Of a DNA stretch of 64,000 nt, positions 25,389 through 37,196 are shown piece by piece (the first letter of the stretch is position 1; every line of letters starts with the position of its first letter). The stretch spans positions 30,940 to 94,939 of the forward strand of contig NZ_CP024637.1 of the NCBI RefSeq assembly GCF_009728735.1, written 5' to 3'. The notes under the pieces were generated by a model. That model was not told the origin of the DNA and searched no databases. It saw nothing but the letters and a program-made list of their open reading frames with translations. Both the position numbers and the translations under genes were made by a program. This stretch comes from Pantoea phytobeneficialis (GTDB taxonomy: Bacteria > Pseudomonadota > Gammaproteobacteria > Enterobacterales > Enterobacteriaceae).

Positions 25389-26699
25389 TTAACGGTTAAC
25401 CAGTTTGGCCGGTAAAGCGATCACCAGCAGGCAGCTCAACAGCAGACAGACCGCAAAGAACCACAGCGCGCCATTGCCGCTGCCAGTAAGATCCAGTGCG
25501 ATCCCCATCACCGAGTTACTCACCAGTCCGGCGATATTGGCGATGGAGCAGGCCAGCGCAAACCCGGCCGCTGCCGCCGTGCCTTTCAGGAAGGTCGCAG
25601 GCAGGCTGAAGAACACCGGCACCGCGCCAATGATCATCGCCTGGGCAATCGAGAATAACAGCACCGTCATCATCACGTTATGGGAGAAAAAGGTGCTGGC
25701 TCCCATCGCCGCTGCGCCAATGATAAATGGTACAATGATATGCCAGCGGCGTTCACGCGTCCGGTCCGAGCTGCTGCCAATGGCCAGCATACCGATCAAC
25801 GCCGCCAGGCTGGGAATGGCCGTCAGGTAACCGATGGTGCTGATATCGGTGGTGCCAGCGTTTTTAATAAAGGTCGGCATCCAGAAGCCCATCGCATAGG
25901 CACTGAGCAGAATGGAGAAGTCGATCCCGCCGAGCATCACCACACGGATATTCAGCAGACCATCACGCAGGCGATGCTTCACCCCTTTCGCCTCGCCTTC
26001 ATCTCTGTCAAGGTCGTTTTGCACCGCCTGCTTTTCTTCCGCACTCAGCCAGTTTGCACTTTCCACGCTGTTCGGCAGCAACCAGAAAGTCATCACCCCC
26101 AGCAGCACGCTCGGGATACCCTCCAGCAGGAACAGCCATTGCCAGCCGCGCATCCCGTACACCTCATGGAAATGGCCCATGATCCAACCGGAAAGCGGTC
26201 CGCCAATCAGACTGGAGAGCGGCAGACCAATCATAAACAGCGCGATGATGCGGCTGCGACGCCAGGAGGGGAACCATTTAGTGAGATAGAACAACACGCC
26301 CGGCAGAAACCCGGCTTCCGCCGCGCCCAGTAAAAAACGAATGATGTAGAACTGCATCGGCGTTTGCACCAGTAAGGTTGCAGTGGAGAGCAAACCCCAG
26401 GTAATCATGATGCGCGCGATCCAGATTTTTGCCCCGACGCGTTGCAGAATCAGGTTGCTTGGAACTTCAAACAGAATGTAGCCAACAAAAAACAGCCCGG
26501 CACCGAGACCAAACGCCGTCTCGCTCAGCGACAGGTCGCTGGCCATTTGCAGCTTCGCCAGACCGATGTTGATACGGTCCAGATACGCCGCCAGATAACA
26601 TAAACAGAGAAAAGGAATCAGTTTCCAGGTGATTTTGCGGTAAATCGCGGCAGTGTCCTCGGCTGCCAGCACAGCAGGACGGGTTGTAGCAACAGTCAT
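25389..26699 (-). CDS. nicT: MFS transporter, probable nicotinate/metabolite porter NicT
   Basis: 436 residues with 12 membrane helices of the ACS family (CYLAAYLDRINIGLAKLQM, GAAEAGFLPGVLFYLTKWFP). ATG 26699 has GGAG upstream; an ATG 6 codons earlier is less likely. It lies downstream of nicF in the same direction, as nicT does in Pseudomonas putida, where it transports nicotinate or 6-hydroxynicotinate. Substrate is inferred from context; ACS porters are hard to distinguish by eye. Confidence 0.8.
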   Translation of the reverse strand: MTVATTRPAVLAAEDTAAIYRKITWKLIPFLCLCYLAAYLDRINIGLAKLQMASDLSLSETAFGLGAGLFFVGYILFEVPSNLILQRVGAKIWIARIMITWGLLSTATLLVQTPMQFYIIRFLLGAAEAGFLPGVLFYLTKWFPSWRRSRIIALFMIGLPLSSLIGGPLSGWIMGHFHEVYGMRGWQWLFLLEGIPSVLLGVMTFWLLPNSVESANWLSAEEKQAVQNDLDRDEGEAKGVKHRLRDGLLNIRVVMLGGIDFSILLSAYAMGFWMPTFIKNAGTTDISTIGYLTAIPSLAALIGMLAIGSSSDRTRERRWHIIVPFIIGAAAMGASTFFSHNVMMTVLLFSIAQAMIIGAVPVFFSLPATFLKGTAAAAGFALACSIANIAGLVSNSVMGIALDLTGSGNGALWFFAVCLLLSCLLVIALPAKLVNR

Positions 26700-26744
26700 G
26701 ATTTTCTCCGGGCGCAATAAACCCTGATGGGCGTGTTGTTATGC

Positions 26745-26814
26745 GTTTCACTGACCGTGAAACCTGTTGTGTCTGCGCACTCCGTGCAGGTGAATAAGCG
26801 CCCTTAACGGGCGC
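26745..26814 (-). promoter_or_regulatory. Intercistronic hairpins between nicF and nicT
   Basis: Two stem-loops: GTTTCAC/GTGAAAC around TGACC (26745-26763) and GCGCCC/GGGCGC around TTAAC (26798-26814, spanning the nicF stop). Neither has a T-tract in the transcript direction; they may process or attenuate the mRNA before nicT. Confidence 0.45.
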
Positions 26815-27442
26815 TGAACTGTCCGAGATACTCCAGCGTGGTGGCTTTGGACACCACATCGCCGTACTTACTGTCGATATCAAACAGGTTGGCTTCATGC
26901 GGCGCTGCGTGGCGATCGCCCACGCATTCACGTACCACCATCGCGCGAAAGCCGTATTGCAACGCGTCCACGGCGCTGGCGCGCACGCAGCCGCTGGTGG
27001 AACACCCGGCGATGATCAGGGTGTCGATACCTTCCGTCACCAGCAGCGATGCCAGTGCGGTGCCAAAAAACGCGCTGGCATATTGCTTGGTGATCACCAC
27101 CTCATCCGCGAGTGGCAGCACGCCAGGGCAGAACGCCGCCAGCGGATTGCCCTCCACCATGTCGCGCATCACCGGCGCTTTCTGTACCCAGATGCCACCA
27201 TCACGTTGATGCTGCGGGTGGTAACGGATTTGGGTATGGATCACCGGGATGGCGCAGTGGCGTGCGGTTGCCAGCAAGGCTTCCGCTTCCTGGACCGCAT
27301 CCACCACCCCCGGCGCAAACAGCGGTGCGCCCGGCGTGGTGTAGCCTTGCAGAAAATCGATCATCAGCAGAGCCGGTCGTTTGCCAAAACCGATGCGGTT
27401 GCCCCAGACACCGGCATAGTTGTCACTGGCGCTTTGTGTCAT
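26804..27442 (-). CDS. nicF: Maleamate amidohydrolase NicF
   Basis: 212 residues of the isochorismatase-like cysteine hydrolase family. Catalytic triad visible: Asp29 (LLMIDF), Lys119 (VVITKQYAS) and Cys152 (GCSTSGCVRAS). In the aerobic nicotinate pathway it converts maleamate to maleate and ammonia. It directly follows nicE (11 bases). Family members also include N-carbamoylsarcosine amidase, but the surrounding nic genes settle the role. Confidence 0.9.
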   Translation of the reverse strand: MTQSASDNYAGVWGNRIGFGKRPALLMIDFLQGYTTPGAPLFAPGVVDAVQEAEALLATARHCAIPVIHTQIRYHPQHQRDGGIWVQKAPVMRDMVEGNPLAAFCPGVLPLADEVVITKQYASAFFGTALASLLVTEGIDTLIIAGCSTSGCVRASAVDALQYGFRAMVVRECVGDRHAAPHEANLFDIDSKYGDVVSKATTLEYLGQFSAR

Positions 27443-27453
27443 CAGTTCGCTCC

Positions 27454-28202
27454 TTACCAGGCACCGGACAGCAACGCACCGGCACCAGGCACCACCGGCT
27501 CCAGTTCCAGCGCTTTCAGCAACGCGTAGGTAGTGGCGATCGCTGCGGTGATCACCGGCTTGCCGGTTTGCGCTTCCACTTTGGCGACTGCCGGCAGTGA
27601 AGGCATTTGCACGCAGGCTGACAACACCACCACGTCGACGTCGTCCAGCGGCATATCGGCCACAATGCCCGGCAGATTGGCGGGATCATGACGGGCGACC
27701 GCGAGGTTATCGGCAATCTCCAGTGCACGCCACACTTTCACCTCAATCCCTTCGCGCTGGATGTAATCCACCACCAGCTCCGTAAGGGGCTTCATATACG
27801 GCGCGACCAGAGCGATCTTTTTCGCACCCATGATATGCAGCGCATCCACCAGCGCACCGGCACTGGTGATCACCGGTGCCAGCGCGTCATTTTCTCGTGT
27901 GACCGCGGTAAGACGCGCCTGTGACTGACGGTGATAACCGGGGCCCATCGCCATGATCGCCACCAGGCAGGCGTATCCCAGCACATCAACTTTGGCATCC
28001 GACAGTTCCAGCGCGCAGCGGTCCGACTCCTTATCCATCGCCGCCAGTTCATCTTTGTTGACGTGCTTCATACGCATGCGGCTGGAGTGAAAAGTAAAGC
28101 GCTCCGGGCGGATCAACTGGCGAGCCTGCAACATGGCAGGGATTTCAGTTTCCATCGTAATGTTGGAACTTGGCACAATTTGGCCGATACGGTACTGGCG
28201 GG

Positions 28203-28206
<4 letters not shown>
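27454..28206 (-). CDS. nicE: Maleate cis-trans isomerase NicE
   Basis: 250 residues of the Asp/Glu racemase superfamily, Asp/maleate isomerase branch. Two active-site cysteines are present: Cys80 (LGYACLVAIMAMG) and Cys198 (VVLSACVQMPSL). Converts maleate to fumarate, the last step of the pathway, feeding the TCA cycle. The start overlaps the nicD stop by 4 bases. Confidence 0.92.
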
Positions 28207-30178
<1,972 letters not shown>

Positions 30179-30242
30179 TCAAAACTCACGCTGATTTGAA
30201 GGTACACCTGCGGCATTGGTTTCTAACCCCGCTCAAATTATC

Positions 30243-30256
30243 TAGTGTGTACACTA
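30243..30256. promoter_or_regulatory. NicR operator candidate, nicC side
   Basis: TAGTGTGTACACTA within TATCTAG...CTATAA context. Arms TAGTGT/ACACTA. Shares the pattern TAGYGTRTWCRCTA and the TATC lead with the site at 30419. Confidence 0.65.
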
Positions 30257-30418
30257 TAATTATTGGCGTTATTTTTTTGTGAATTGCAATGATTATTGTG
30301 GTGAAAACTGCATGTCATGATGTTAATCACAGCATATACGCTGCGTTAAATAGGCTTTTCTTATGACAAAAAGAAATGCTTGCACTCTTCTTCGCAACAC
30401 GTCTATAACAAATATATC

Positions 30419-30432
30419 TAGCGTATTCGCTA
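30419..30432. promoter_or_regulatory. NicR operator candidate, nicX side
   Basis: TAGCGTATTCGCTA preceded by TATC, 50 bases before nicX. Compensatory T-to-C / A-to-G differences from the 30243 site preserve the palindrome. Confidence 0.65.
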
Positions 30433-30482
30433 CAAAAAGATGAAGTTTTAGACAGCAACATCGAACCCGAGAGGAACCCGCA

Positions 30483-31535
30483 ATGGCAGTTAACCAGAGT
30501 CAGTTAGGACAGATGTTTGAGCAGGTATTACGTCTGTCGAAAGTCGATGCCACACAAAGCGTCGCCATTCTGAAAAGTCACTATTCTGATGCACGCACCG
30601 TGCAGGCCGCGACCGATGCTGCACTACGATTGGGCGCGAAAGTGTATTGCGTGGAACTGCCAGCCTTTAATCATCCCACCGCGATGGGCAACGACATGAC
30701 CGCCTACTGCGGCGATACCGCGTTAACCGGCAACATTGCGGCGCAACGCGCGCTGGAAGCAGCAGACCTGATTGTCGATACCATGATGTTGCTGCACTCA
30801 CCGGAGCAGGAACAGATCCTGAAAACCGGTACCCGTATCCTGCTGGCAGTTGAACCCCCGGAAGTGTTGGCACGAATGTTGCCAACGGAAGAGGACAAGT
30901 CGCGTGTGCTGGCCGCGGCCGCGGTACTGGAGAAAGCGCGCATGATGACGGTGAAATCCCAGGCCGGCAGCGATTTCCGCGCCCCGCTGGGACAGTATCC
31001 GACGGTGACCGAGTACGGTTATGCCGATGAACCGGGCCGCTGGGACCATTGGCCGAGCGGTTTCCTGTTCACCTGGCCGAACGAAGATCAGGCGGAAGGG
31101 GTGCTGGTGCTGGAAGTGGGAGATATCCTGCTGCCGTTTAAATCCTATGCCCGCGAACGTATCACGCTGGAAATCGAGAAAGGCTTTGTGACAAAGATCC
31201 ACGGTGGCTTCGAAGCGGAATATCTGCGTGATTACATGAGCTATTTCAACGACCCGGAAGTGTATGGCATTTCACATATCGGCTGGGGATTACAGCCACG
31301 CGCACAGTGGACCGCTATGGGCCTGCACGACAAAAACGACGGCATGTGTATGGATGCACGCGCGTTTTACGGCAACTTCCTGTTCTCCACCGGTCCGAAC
31401 ACCGAAGTGGGCGGCAAACGTAAAACACCATGCCATATGGATATCGCGCTGCGCCGTTGTGACATCAAGGTTGATGATCTGCTGGTGGTCGCCGAAGGCG
31501 AAGTGGTGGCACCCGAAGCCTCACGCGCACGTTAA
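30483..31535 (+). CDS. nicX: 2,5-dihydroxypyridine 5,6-dioxygenase NicX
   Basis: 350 residues, the P. putida length. Iron ligands known for the family align exactly by residue count: His265 (GISHIGWG), His318 and Asp320 (PCHMD). Extradiol-like ring opening of 2,5-dihydroxypyridine to N-formylmaleamate. GAGAGGA lies before the ATG. Followed 78 bases later by nicR. Confidence 0.95.
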   Translation: MAVNQSQLGQMFEQVLRLSKVDATQSVAILKSHYSDARTVQAATDAALRLGAKVYCVELPAFNHPTAMGNDMTAYCGDTALTGNIAAQRALEAADLIVDTMMLLHSPEQEQILKTGTRILLAVEPPEVLARMLPTEEDKSRVLAAAAVLEKARMMTVKSQAGSDFRAPLGQYPTVTEYGYADEPGRWDHWPSGFLFTWPNEDQAEGVLVLEVGDILLPFKSYARERITLEIEKGFVTKIHGGFEAEYLRDYMSYFNDPEVYGISHIGWGLQPRAQWTAMGLHDKNDGMCMDARAFYGNFLFSTGPNTEVGGKRKTPCHMDIALRRCDIKVDDLLVVAEGEVVAPEASRAR

Positions 31536-31613
31536 TCATACGCAGGGAGCGGCTGTCAGCGCAGTGACAATGCATTACACTGCCTGGCAGTATCCGGGAA
31601 AAAGGACCTTTTT

Positions 31614-32075
31614 ATGTCGCACGACCACACTTCCCCCACGGAAGACAATTACGACTACACCCAACAGGTTGGCCATCTGCTGCGCAAGGTTTACCAGCGC
31701 CATGTGGCGATTTTTCAACAACATGTGGGTGATTCACAGATCACGGCGGTGCAATTTATTACGCTGTGCGCACTGCGGGACCACGGTCCCAGCGCGCAGA
31801 ACGATTTAGTGCGTTACACCGCTGTCGATCAGGCCACCATCCGCGGCGTGGTTGAACGTTTAAAGGCGCGCGATCTGGTCAGTCTTGGCCCTGATCCCAC
31901 CGACAAACGCAAGGTGATTGTGATGCTGACAGAGCCGGGACAGGCGCTGATTCAGCACACCACCGATAACGCAGTTCGCATTACTGAAATGACGTATGGG
32001 CAGTTGAATCCAGCCGAACGAGTCGCGCTGGTTTATCTGCTCAGGAAAATGCTGGACGACACGAGCCAGTCATAA
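31614..32075 (+). CDS. nicR: MarR-family repressor NicR
   Basis: 153 residues with the MarR winged helix (SAQNDLVRYTAVDQATIRGVVERLKARDLVSLGPDPTDKRKVIVMLT) with the wing motif DKRK. In Pseudomonas NicR represses nicC and nicX promoters and responds to 6-hydroxynicotinate. The two palindromes between nicC and nicX are its likely sites. Lies between nicX and nicA, all on the plus strand. Confidence 0.9.
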   Translation: MSHDHTSPTEDNYDYTQQVGHLLRKVYQRHVAIFQQHVGDSQITAVQFITLCALRDHGPSAQNDLVRYTAVDQATIRGVVERLKARDLVSLGPDPTDKRKVIVMLTEPGQALIQHTTDNAVRITEMTYGQLNPAERVALVYLLRKMLDDTSQS

Positions 32076-32113
32076 CCCGGGGCGAGTGAGCCGCCTCGGT
32101 AAGGCGGTCAATA

Positions 32114-32647
32114 ATGAAAATGATGGCACAACAGTCTGCCACGACGGTTTCACCTGCAGGTTTACGCTGTTATTCATTGAAGGTTAATGGCGAAGAGAGA
32201 GAAGTCACCAGCTATCGCGACACCTCGTTATTGCTGGTACTGCGTAATGAATTATCCCTTAACGGTCCGAAATATGGCTGTGGGCTGGGTGAATGCGGTG
32301 CCTGTACCGTGATGATTGATGGCGTTGCCGCGCGTGCCTGCGTGATCCCGGCGTTTGGCGTGCGGCAGCGCGCTATCACCACCCTGGAAGGCTTAGGCAG
32401 CCGTGATGCGCTGCATCCGGTGCAGCTGGCGTTTATCGAAGAACAGGCCGCTCAATGCGGCTACTGCCTGAATGGCATGATCATGACCACCGCCGCGTTG
32501 TTGCGCGATCTCCCCTGCCCCAGCGACCAACAAATTCGTTCCGCCCTGAGCGGCAATCTGTGCCGCTGCGGCACCCATCAGGAGATCCTCTGCGCGGTGA
32601 AGCGCGCAGTGCAACTCTGCCTGCAACAGGCGGAGGAGCAGCCATGA
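32114..32647 (+). CDS. nicA: Nicotinate dehydrogenase small subunit NicA (two 2Fe-2S clusters)
   Basis: 177 residues. Plant-type [2Fe-2S] ligands Cys56, Cys61, Cys64, Cys76 (GCGLGECGAC...C) and the C-terminal four-helix cluster ligands Cys115, Cys118, Cys150, Cys152 (CGYC...CRC). Passes electrons from the molybdenum subunit NicB. Three candidate ATGs lie within 10 bases (32114, 32120, 32123). ATGA overlap with nicB. Confidence 0.92.
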   Translation: MKMMAQQSATTVSPAGLRCYSLKVNGEEREVTSYRDTSLLLVLRNELSLNGPKYGCGLGECGACTVMIDGVAARACVIPAFGVRQRAITTLEGLGSRDALHPVQLAFIEEQAAQCGYCLNGMIMTTAALLRDLPCPSDQQIRSALSGNLCRCGTHQEILCAVKRAVQLCLQQAEEQP

Positions 32648-35600
32648 GCCATGCCGATTTACCCACCCAGCAACAACTGCTGGCGGCTGACAATGTGCTG
32701 CTGATCGTCGATGAGATCCAGCCACCGCCCGGTCTGGTGCCAAAAGGCCAGACACCCACCCTCAAACCCAAAGAACTGGCGTTGTTTATCGCCATCGATG
32801 GCGAAGGCAAAGTGTGGGCTTTTAACGGTCACGTCGATCTTGGTACCGGGGTGAAAACCTCGCTGACGCAAATCGTTGCCGAAGAACTCAACCTGCGTAT
32901 GGACCAGGTACAGATGGTGCTGGGCGATACGTTGCGCGTACCCAATCAGGGCGCGACCATCGCCAGCGCCACCTTACAGATATCCGCCGTCCCGCTGCGT
33001 AAAGCCGCCGCTGAAGCGCGCCGCTGGCTGACGCAACAGGCAGCAGCGCGTTTACAGGTAGGCGAAGCCGAGTTATCGCTGGATGCCGGAGAATTCCGCC
33101 TGGCCAATGGCACCGCCCTGAATTTTGCCGAACTGGTTAACGGTCAGCGCTGCCAGTTACGTATTTCGGATGATGCTCCGCTGAAACCCGCCAGCGAATA
33201 CCGGCTAGTGGGCACCAGCTCACAACGTGTCGATATTCCGGGCAAAGCCACCGGCGAACTGACCTGGGTGCACGATATGCGCCTGCCGGGCATGCTGCAT
33301 GGTCGCGTGATCCGCCCACCTTATGCCGGTTATGACACCGGGCAATTCGTCGGGACCTCGCTTCTCAGCATCGATGAAAGTTCGATTGCCCATCTGGAAG
33401 GCATCGTCAAAGTGGTGCAAATCGCCGATTTTGTTGGCGTAGTCGCCGAGCGCGAAGATCAGGCCATCGCCGCGATGGAAACCCTGAAAGTACACTGGAA
33501 ACCCTGGGAGCATATGCTGCCGGATATGCGCGACGTGGAAAAAGCGATTCGCGATAATCCGCGCACTTCGCGCGTGGTACACGACACCGGCGAGGTGGAT
33601 GCCGCTCTGGATAATGTCGCGCAACGCTTTACCCGCAACTATGTCTGGCCTTATCAGTTACACGGTTCTATCGGTCCTTCCTGCGCGGTCGCCGCCTTTG
33701 ATGCAGTTGGCTTGCAGGTGTGGAGCGGCACGCAGAATCCCCATCTGCTGCGCGCCGATCTCGCCTGGCTGTTTGAGATGCCGGAAAGTGACATTGAAGT
33801 GAACCGCATGGAGGCGGCGGGTTGTTATGGCCGCAACTGCGCCGATGATGTCGCCGCCGATGCCGCGCTGTTGTCCCGTGCCGTGGGCCAGCCGGTGCGC
33901 GTCCAGTTGACGCGCGCCCAGGAACACGTCTGGGAACCGAAAGGTACCGCGCAGTTGATGGATGTGGATGGCGGACTCGATGCTGAAGGTAATCCGCAGG
34001 TGTACGATTTCACCACCTCCTACCCTTCCAACGGCGCACCAACCCTGGCGTTGCTGTTGACCGGGCGAGTGGACCCGGTAGCGCTGGCCTACGAGATGGG
34101 CGACCGCACCTCGATCCCGCCCTACGACTTTCCGCATATGCGCGTCACCATTGAAGATATGGCACCGATTGTGCGCGCTTCATGGATGCGCGGCGTTTCG
34201 GCGTTGCCCAATACCTTCGCCCACGAATCCTATATGGATGAACTGGCGCACGCAGCCGGGGTCGATCCGGTCGAATATCGCTTGCGCTATATCCAGGACG
34301 AACGTGCGGCCGAGCTGATCCGCTCGACCGCCGATCGCGCAGGCTGGACACCACGCACCGAACCGATGCAAAGCAGCAGCGAACCCGGCGTGTTACGTGG
34401 CCGTGGCTTCGCCTATGCACGTTATATTCACAGCAAATTTCCCGGCTTTGGCGCCGCCTGGGCGGCGTGGGTCGCCGATGTGGCGATTGATAAGCAGAGC
34501 GGCGAGATTGCCGTTACGCGCATTACCGTCGGCCATGACGCGGGCATGATGGTCAATCCCGACGGCGTGAAGCACCAGATTCACGGCAACGTGATTCAGT
34601 CCACCAGCCGCGTGTTGAAAGAACAGGTGACGATCGAGAGCAACATGATCGCCAGCCAGGAATGGGGTAGCTATCCGATCCTCACCTTCCCGGAAGTACC
34701 GGATATCGATGTGATGATGATGCCGCGTCCGTATGAGCCGCCGCTCGGCGCGGGTGAGTCAGCTTCGGTGCCCAGTGCCGCCGCCATCGCCAATGCGGTA
34801 TTTGATGCCACCGGTATCCGTTTTCGCGAGTTGCCGATCACTTCAGATAAACTGCGCCAGGCGCTGAACGGACCGGATCCACAGCCTGAACCACAACTGC
34901 CTGCGCCGGCACGTAACAAAACCACTCGCCGCCGCAAATGGGCGTTTGGTGGCGCGGCAGGATTACTGGGTGCAGCAATTGGCATCGCCACTAACGCCCT
35001 GCCGTGGCGTGCGGCTATCGCGCCGGTTACCCCGCCTGCGGCTGGGAGCTGGTCGTTGGAGATGCTGGAACGAGGGCGTCAGGTAGCGGCAGCCGGAGAC
35101 TGCGCGGTGTGCCACACCACCGAAGGTGGTGCCACCAATGCCGGCGGGCTGAAGATGGATACGCCATTTGGCACGCTCTACACCACCAACATCACCCCGG
35201 ATAAAAAAACCGGCATCGGTAACTGGTCGTTTAACGCCTTTGACCGGGCGATGCGCCAGGGCATCAGCCGCGACGGGCATCATCTCTATCCGGCATTTCC
35301 CTATACGTCATTCCGTCAGCTGAGTGAAGGCGATATGCAGGCGTTATACGCCTACCTGATGTCACAACCGGCAGTGGAGCAGGCTCCGCCCGCCAATGAG
35401 ATGCGTTTTCCATTTAATATGCGTTTCCTGATGGCTGGCTGGAATACGCTTTATCTGCGCACCGGCGAATACCAGAACGATCCCAGCAAAAGTGCCGAAT
35501 GGAATCGCGGGGCGTATCTGGTGAATGGCGCGGGTCACTGCGGTGCCTGCCATTCACCCCGCAACGTGATGGGGGCAGAAAAAGGCGGCGATCAGTTCCT

Positions 35601-36210
35601 TGCTGGCGGCTGGGTTGATGGCTGGGAAGCTCCGGCACTCAATCAATTGAGTAAATCACCGCAGCCCTGGACGGCGGCATCACTTTACAACTATCTGCGC
35701 AACGGTTATGACGACAAACATGGCGTGGCGGCGGGGCCAATGGCACCGGTGGTGAGTCATCTGGCGACACTGCCGGAGGCGGATGTGCGGGCGATGGCGA
35801 GTTATCTGGCGGATATTAATGGTCAGACGCCTGCGCCCGTGGCACAACCTTTGGCGCAGCCCGCATGGAATACCGCCGCCGGGGAACGCCTGTTCAAGGG
35901 GGCTTGCCAGGCCTGCCATAGCGCCAGCGAAGGGGGACCGAAGCTGTTTGGCGTCAGTCCTTCTATGGCGAACAGCAGCAGTCTGACCAGCGCCACACCG
36001 GATAACCTGTTGCAGGTGGTGCTACACGGGATTGATAAACCGGCCACCGATGATCTGGGTTATATGCCGGGCTTCGCCGCCAGTCTTTCCGATAAGCAGG
36101 TCGCTGATATCGCCGCATATCTGCGCCAGCGTTACGCCCCGGATGAACCCGCCTGGGCTGACTTAACGGAAAAAGTGGCGCAGGTACGCGCGAATCCCAG
36201 CAGTCACTGA
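32644..36210 (+). CDS. nicB: Nicotinate dehydrogenase large subunit NicB (molybdopterin and cytochrome c domains)
   Basis: 1188 residues from ATG 32644, which overlaps the nicA stop; the open frame extends further upstream but that portion is nicA in another frame. The first about 745 residues are a xanthine-oxidase-type Mo hydroxylase. A basic stretch and one transmembrane helix follow (about 758-785, RRRKWAFGGAAGLLG), then a tri-haem cytochrome c part with CxxCH at residues 820 (CAVCH), 966 (CGACH) and 1088 (CQACH). It hydroxylates nicotinate to 6-hydroxynicotinate and passes electrons to the respiratory chain. Same architecture and length as in P. putida. Confidence 0.94.
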   Translation: MSHADLPTQQQLLAADNVLLIVDEIQPPPGLVPKGQTPTLKPKELALFIAIDGEGKVWAFNGHVDLGTGVKTSLTQIVAEELNLRMDQVQMVLGDTLRVPNQGATIASATLQISAVPLRKAAAEARRWLTQQAAARLQVGEAELSLDAGEFRLANGTALNFAELVNGQRCQLRISDDAPLKPASEYRLVGTSSQRVDIPGKATGELTWVHDMRLPGMLHGRVIRPPYAGYDTGQFVGTSLLSIDESSIAHLEGIVKVVQIADFVGVVAEREDQAIAAMETLKVHWKPWEHMLPDMRDVEKAIRDNPRTSRVVHDTGEVDAALDNVAQRFTRNYVWPYQLHGSIGPSCAVAAFDAVGLQVWSGTQNPHLLRADLAWLFEMPESDIEVNRMEAAGCYGRNCADDVAADAALLSRAVGQPVRVQLTRAQEHVWEPKGTAQLMDVDGGLDAEGNPQVYDFTTSYPSNGAPTLALLLTGRVDPVALAYEMGDRTSIPPYDFPHMRVTIEDMAPIVRASWMRGVSALPNTFAHESYMDELAHAAGVDPVEYRLRYIQDERAAELIRSTADRAGWTPRTEPMQSSSEPGVLRGRGFAYARYIHSKFPGFGAAWAAWVADVAIDKQSGEIAVTRITVGHDAGMMVNPDGVKHQIHGNVIQSTSRVLKEQVTIESNMIASQEWGSYPILTFPEVPDIDVMMMPRPYEPPLGAGESASVPSAAAIANAVFDATGIRFRELPITSDKLRQALNGPDPQPEPQLPAPARNKTTRRRKWAFGGAAGLLGAAIGIATNALPWRAAIAPVTPPAAGSWSLEMLERGRQVAAAGDCAVCHTTEGGATNAGGLKMDTPFGTLYTTNITPDKKTGIGNWSFNAFDRAMRQGISRDGHHLYPAFPYTSFRQLSEGDMQALYAYLMSQPAVEQAPPANEMRFPFNMRFLMAGWNTLYLRTGEYQNDPSKSAEWNRGAYLVNGAGHCGACHSPRNVMGAEKGGDQFLAGGWVDGWEAPALNQLSKSPQPWTAASLYNYLRNGYDDKHGVAAGPMAPVVSHLATLPEADVRAMASYLADINGQTPAPVAQPLAQPAWNTAAGERLFKGACQACHSASEGGPKLFGVSPSMANSSSLTSATPDNLLQVVLHGIDKPATDDLGYMPGFAASLSDKQVADIAAYLRQRYAPDEPAWADLTEKVAQVRANPSSH

Positions 36211-36224
36211 GGTGGAGGAAAGGT

Positions 36225-37196
36225 ATGTTGTCACTCGATCAACGTGTGATTGACCAGGGGCTGCTGTGGTTGCAACAAGGCAAGGTGATCTGGCTGTGCA
36301 CCGTACTGCATAGCTGGGGATCGGCACCGCGTTCGCCAGGGGCGATGCTGGTGGCAGATGCTGACGGTCACTGGAGCGGTTCACTCTCGGGCGGCTGTAT
36401 CGAGGAAGATTTCCTGGCACGGGTACAACAGGGTGCGTATCCGCGCGCCAGTGAACGGGTACGTTATGGCGCAGAGGGATTGGCGCCTCCGGTTCAGCTT
36501 CCCTGTGGCGGCGTACTGGACGTGCTGGTGGAACGCCTTGAACCACAGGAACATTCTCTGGCGTTGTTGCGTGCCATGCAGCAGGCATTGAGTGGCGGTC
36601 CGTTGCTGACGCGTTACATCACCCTCGGCTGCGATCATGAGTGGCAGCCCCTGGCGCAAGGCGCTCCCCTGCCCTCGATCAGGTATGACGATGACAGCGT
36701 GGTGCTCCCGGTTGGCGCAGTGACCACGGTGTTGATCGCCGGATATTCTGCTGTTGCCAGTGACTGTATCCGTCTGGCGCTGATGCTCGGTTTCCGCGTG
36801 GTGGTGTGTGAACATCGTGATGCTGAATTCGGACAGCTACAGGCGGCGTTGGGAAGCTGTGAAAATCTCCATTGCGTTCAGCTACATCCGGCACGGTATC
36901 TGGAGCAGTCGGGGGCGTCGGCAGGAACGGCGATCCTCTGCCTGACTCACGATCCACGGGTTGATGATTTAACGCTGATGGAAGCGGTGCATACCCCGGC
37001 GTTTTACATAGGCGCGATGGGATCGGCAAAAAATAGCCAGAAACGTCTGCAACGTCTGGCTGAACTGGGGGGATTATCGGATCAGGCGCTGGCGCGCATT
37101 CATGCGCCGATCGGCCTGCCAATTGGCAGCAAAACCCCTGGTGAGATTGCGCTGGCAACGCTGGCAGATATTGTTCGCGTCAGGAACGGTTTATAG
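36225..37196 (+). CDS. XdhC/CoxI-family molybdoenzyme maturation protein
   Basis: 323 residues: N-terminal XdhC_CoxI domain (WLCTVLHSWGSAPRSPGAMLV, GSLSGGCIEEDFL, PCGGVLDVLVE) and C-terminal Rossmann domain (TTVLIAGYSAVASDCIRLALMLGF, YIGAMGSAKNSQKRLQRLAELG). It sulfurates or inserts the Mo cofactor of xanthine-oxidase-family enzymes; placed 14 bases after nicB it is presumably the dedicated chaperone of NicB. GGAGGAAAGG precedes the ATG. Confidence 0.88.
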   Translation: MLSLDQRVIDQGLLWLQQGKVIWLCTVLHSWGSAPRSPGAMLVADADGHWSGSLSGGCIEEDFLARVQQGAYPRASERVRYGAEGLAPPVQLPCGGVLDVLVERLEPQEHSLALLRAMQQALSGGPLLTRYITLGCDHEWQPLAQGAPLPSIRYDDDSVVLPVGAVTTVLIAGYSAVASDCIRLALMLGFRVVVCEHRDAEFGQLQAALGSCENLHCVQLHPARYLEQSGASAGTAILCLTHDPRVDDLTLMEAVHTPAFYIGAMGSAKNSQKRLQRLAELGGLSDQALARIHAPIGLPIGSKTPGEIALATLADIVRVRNGL

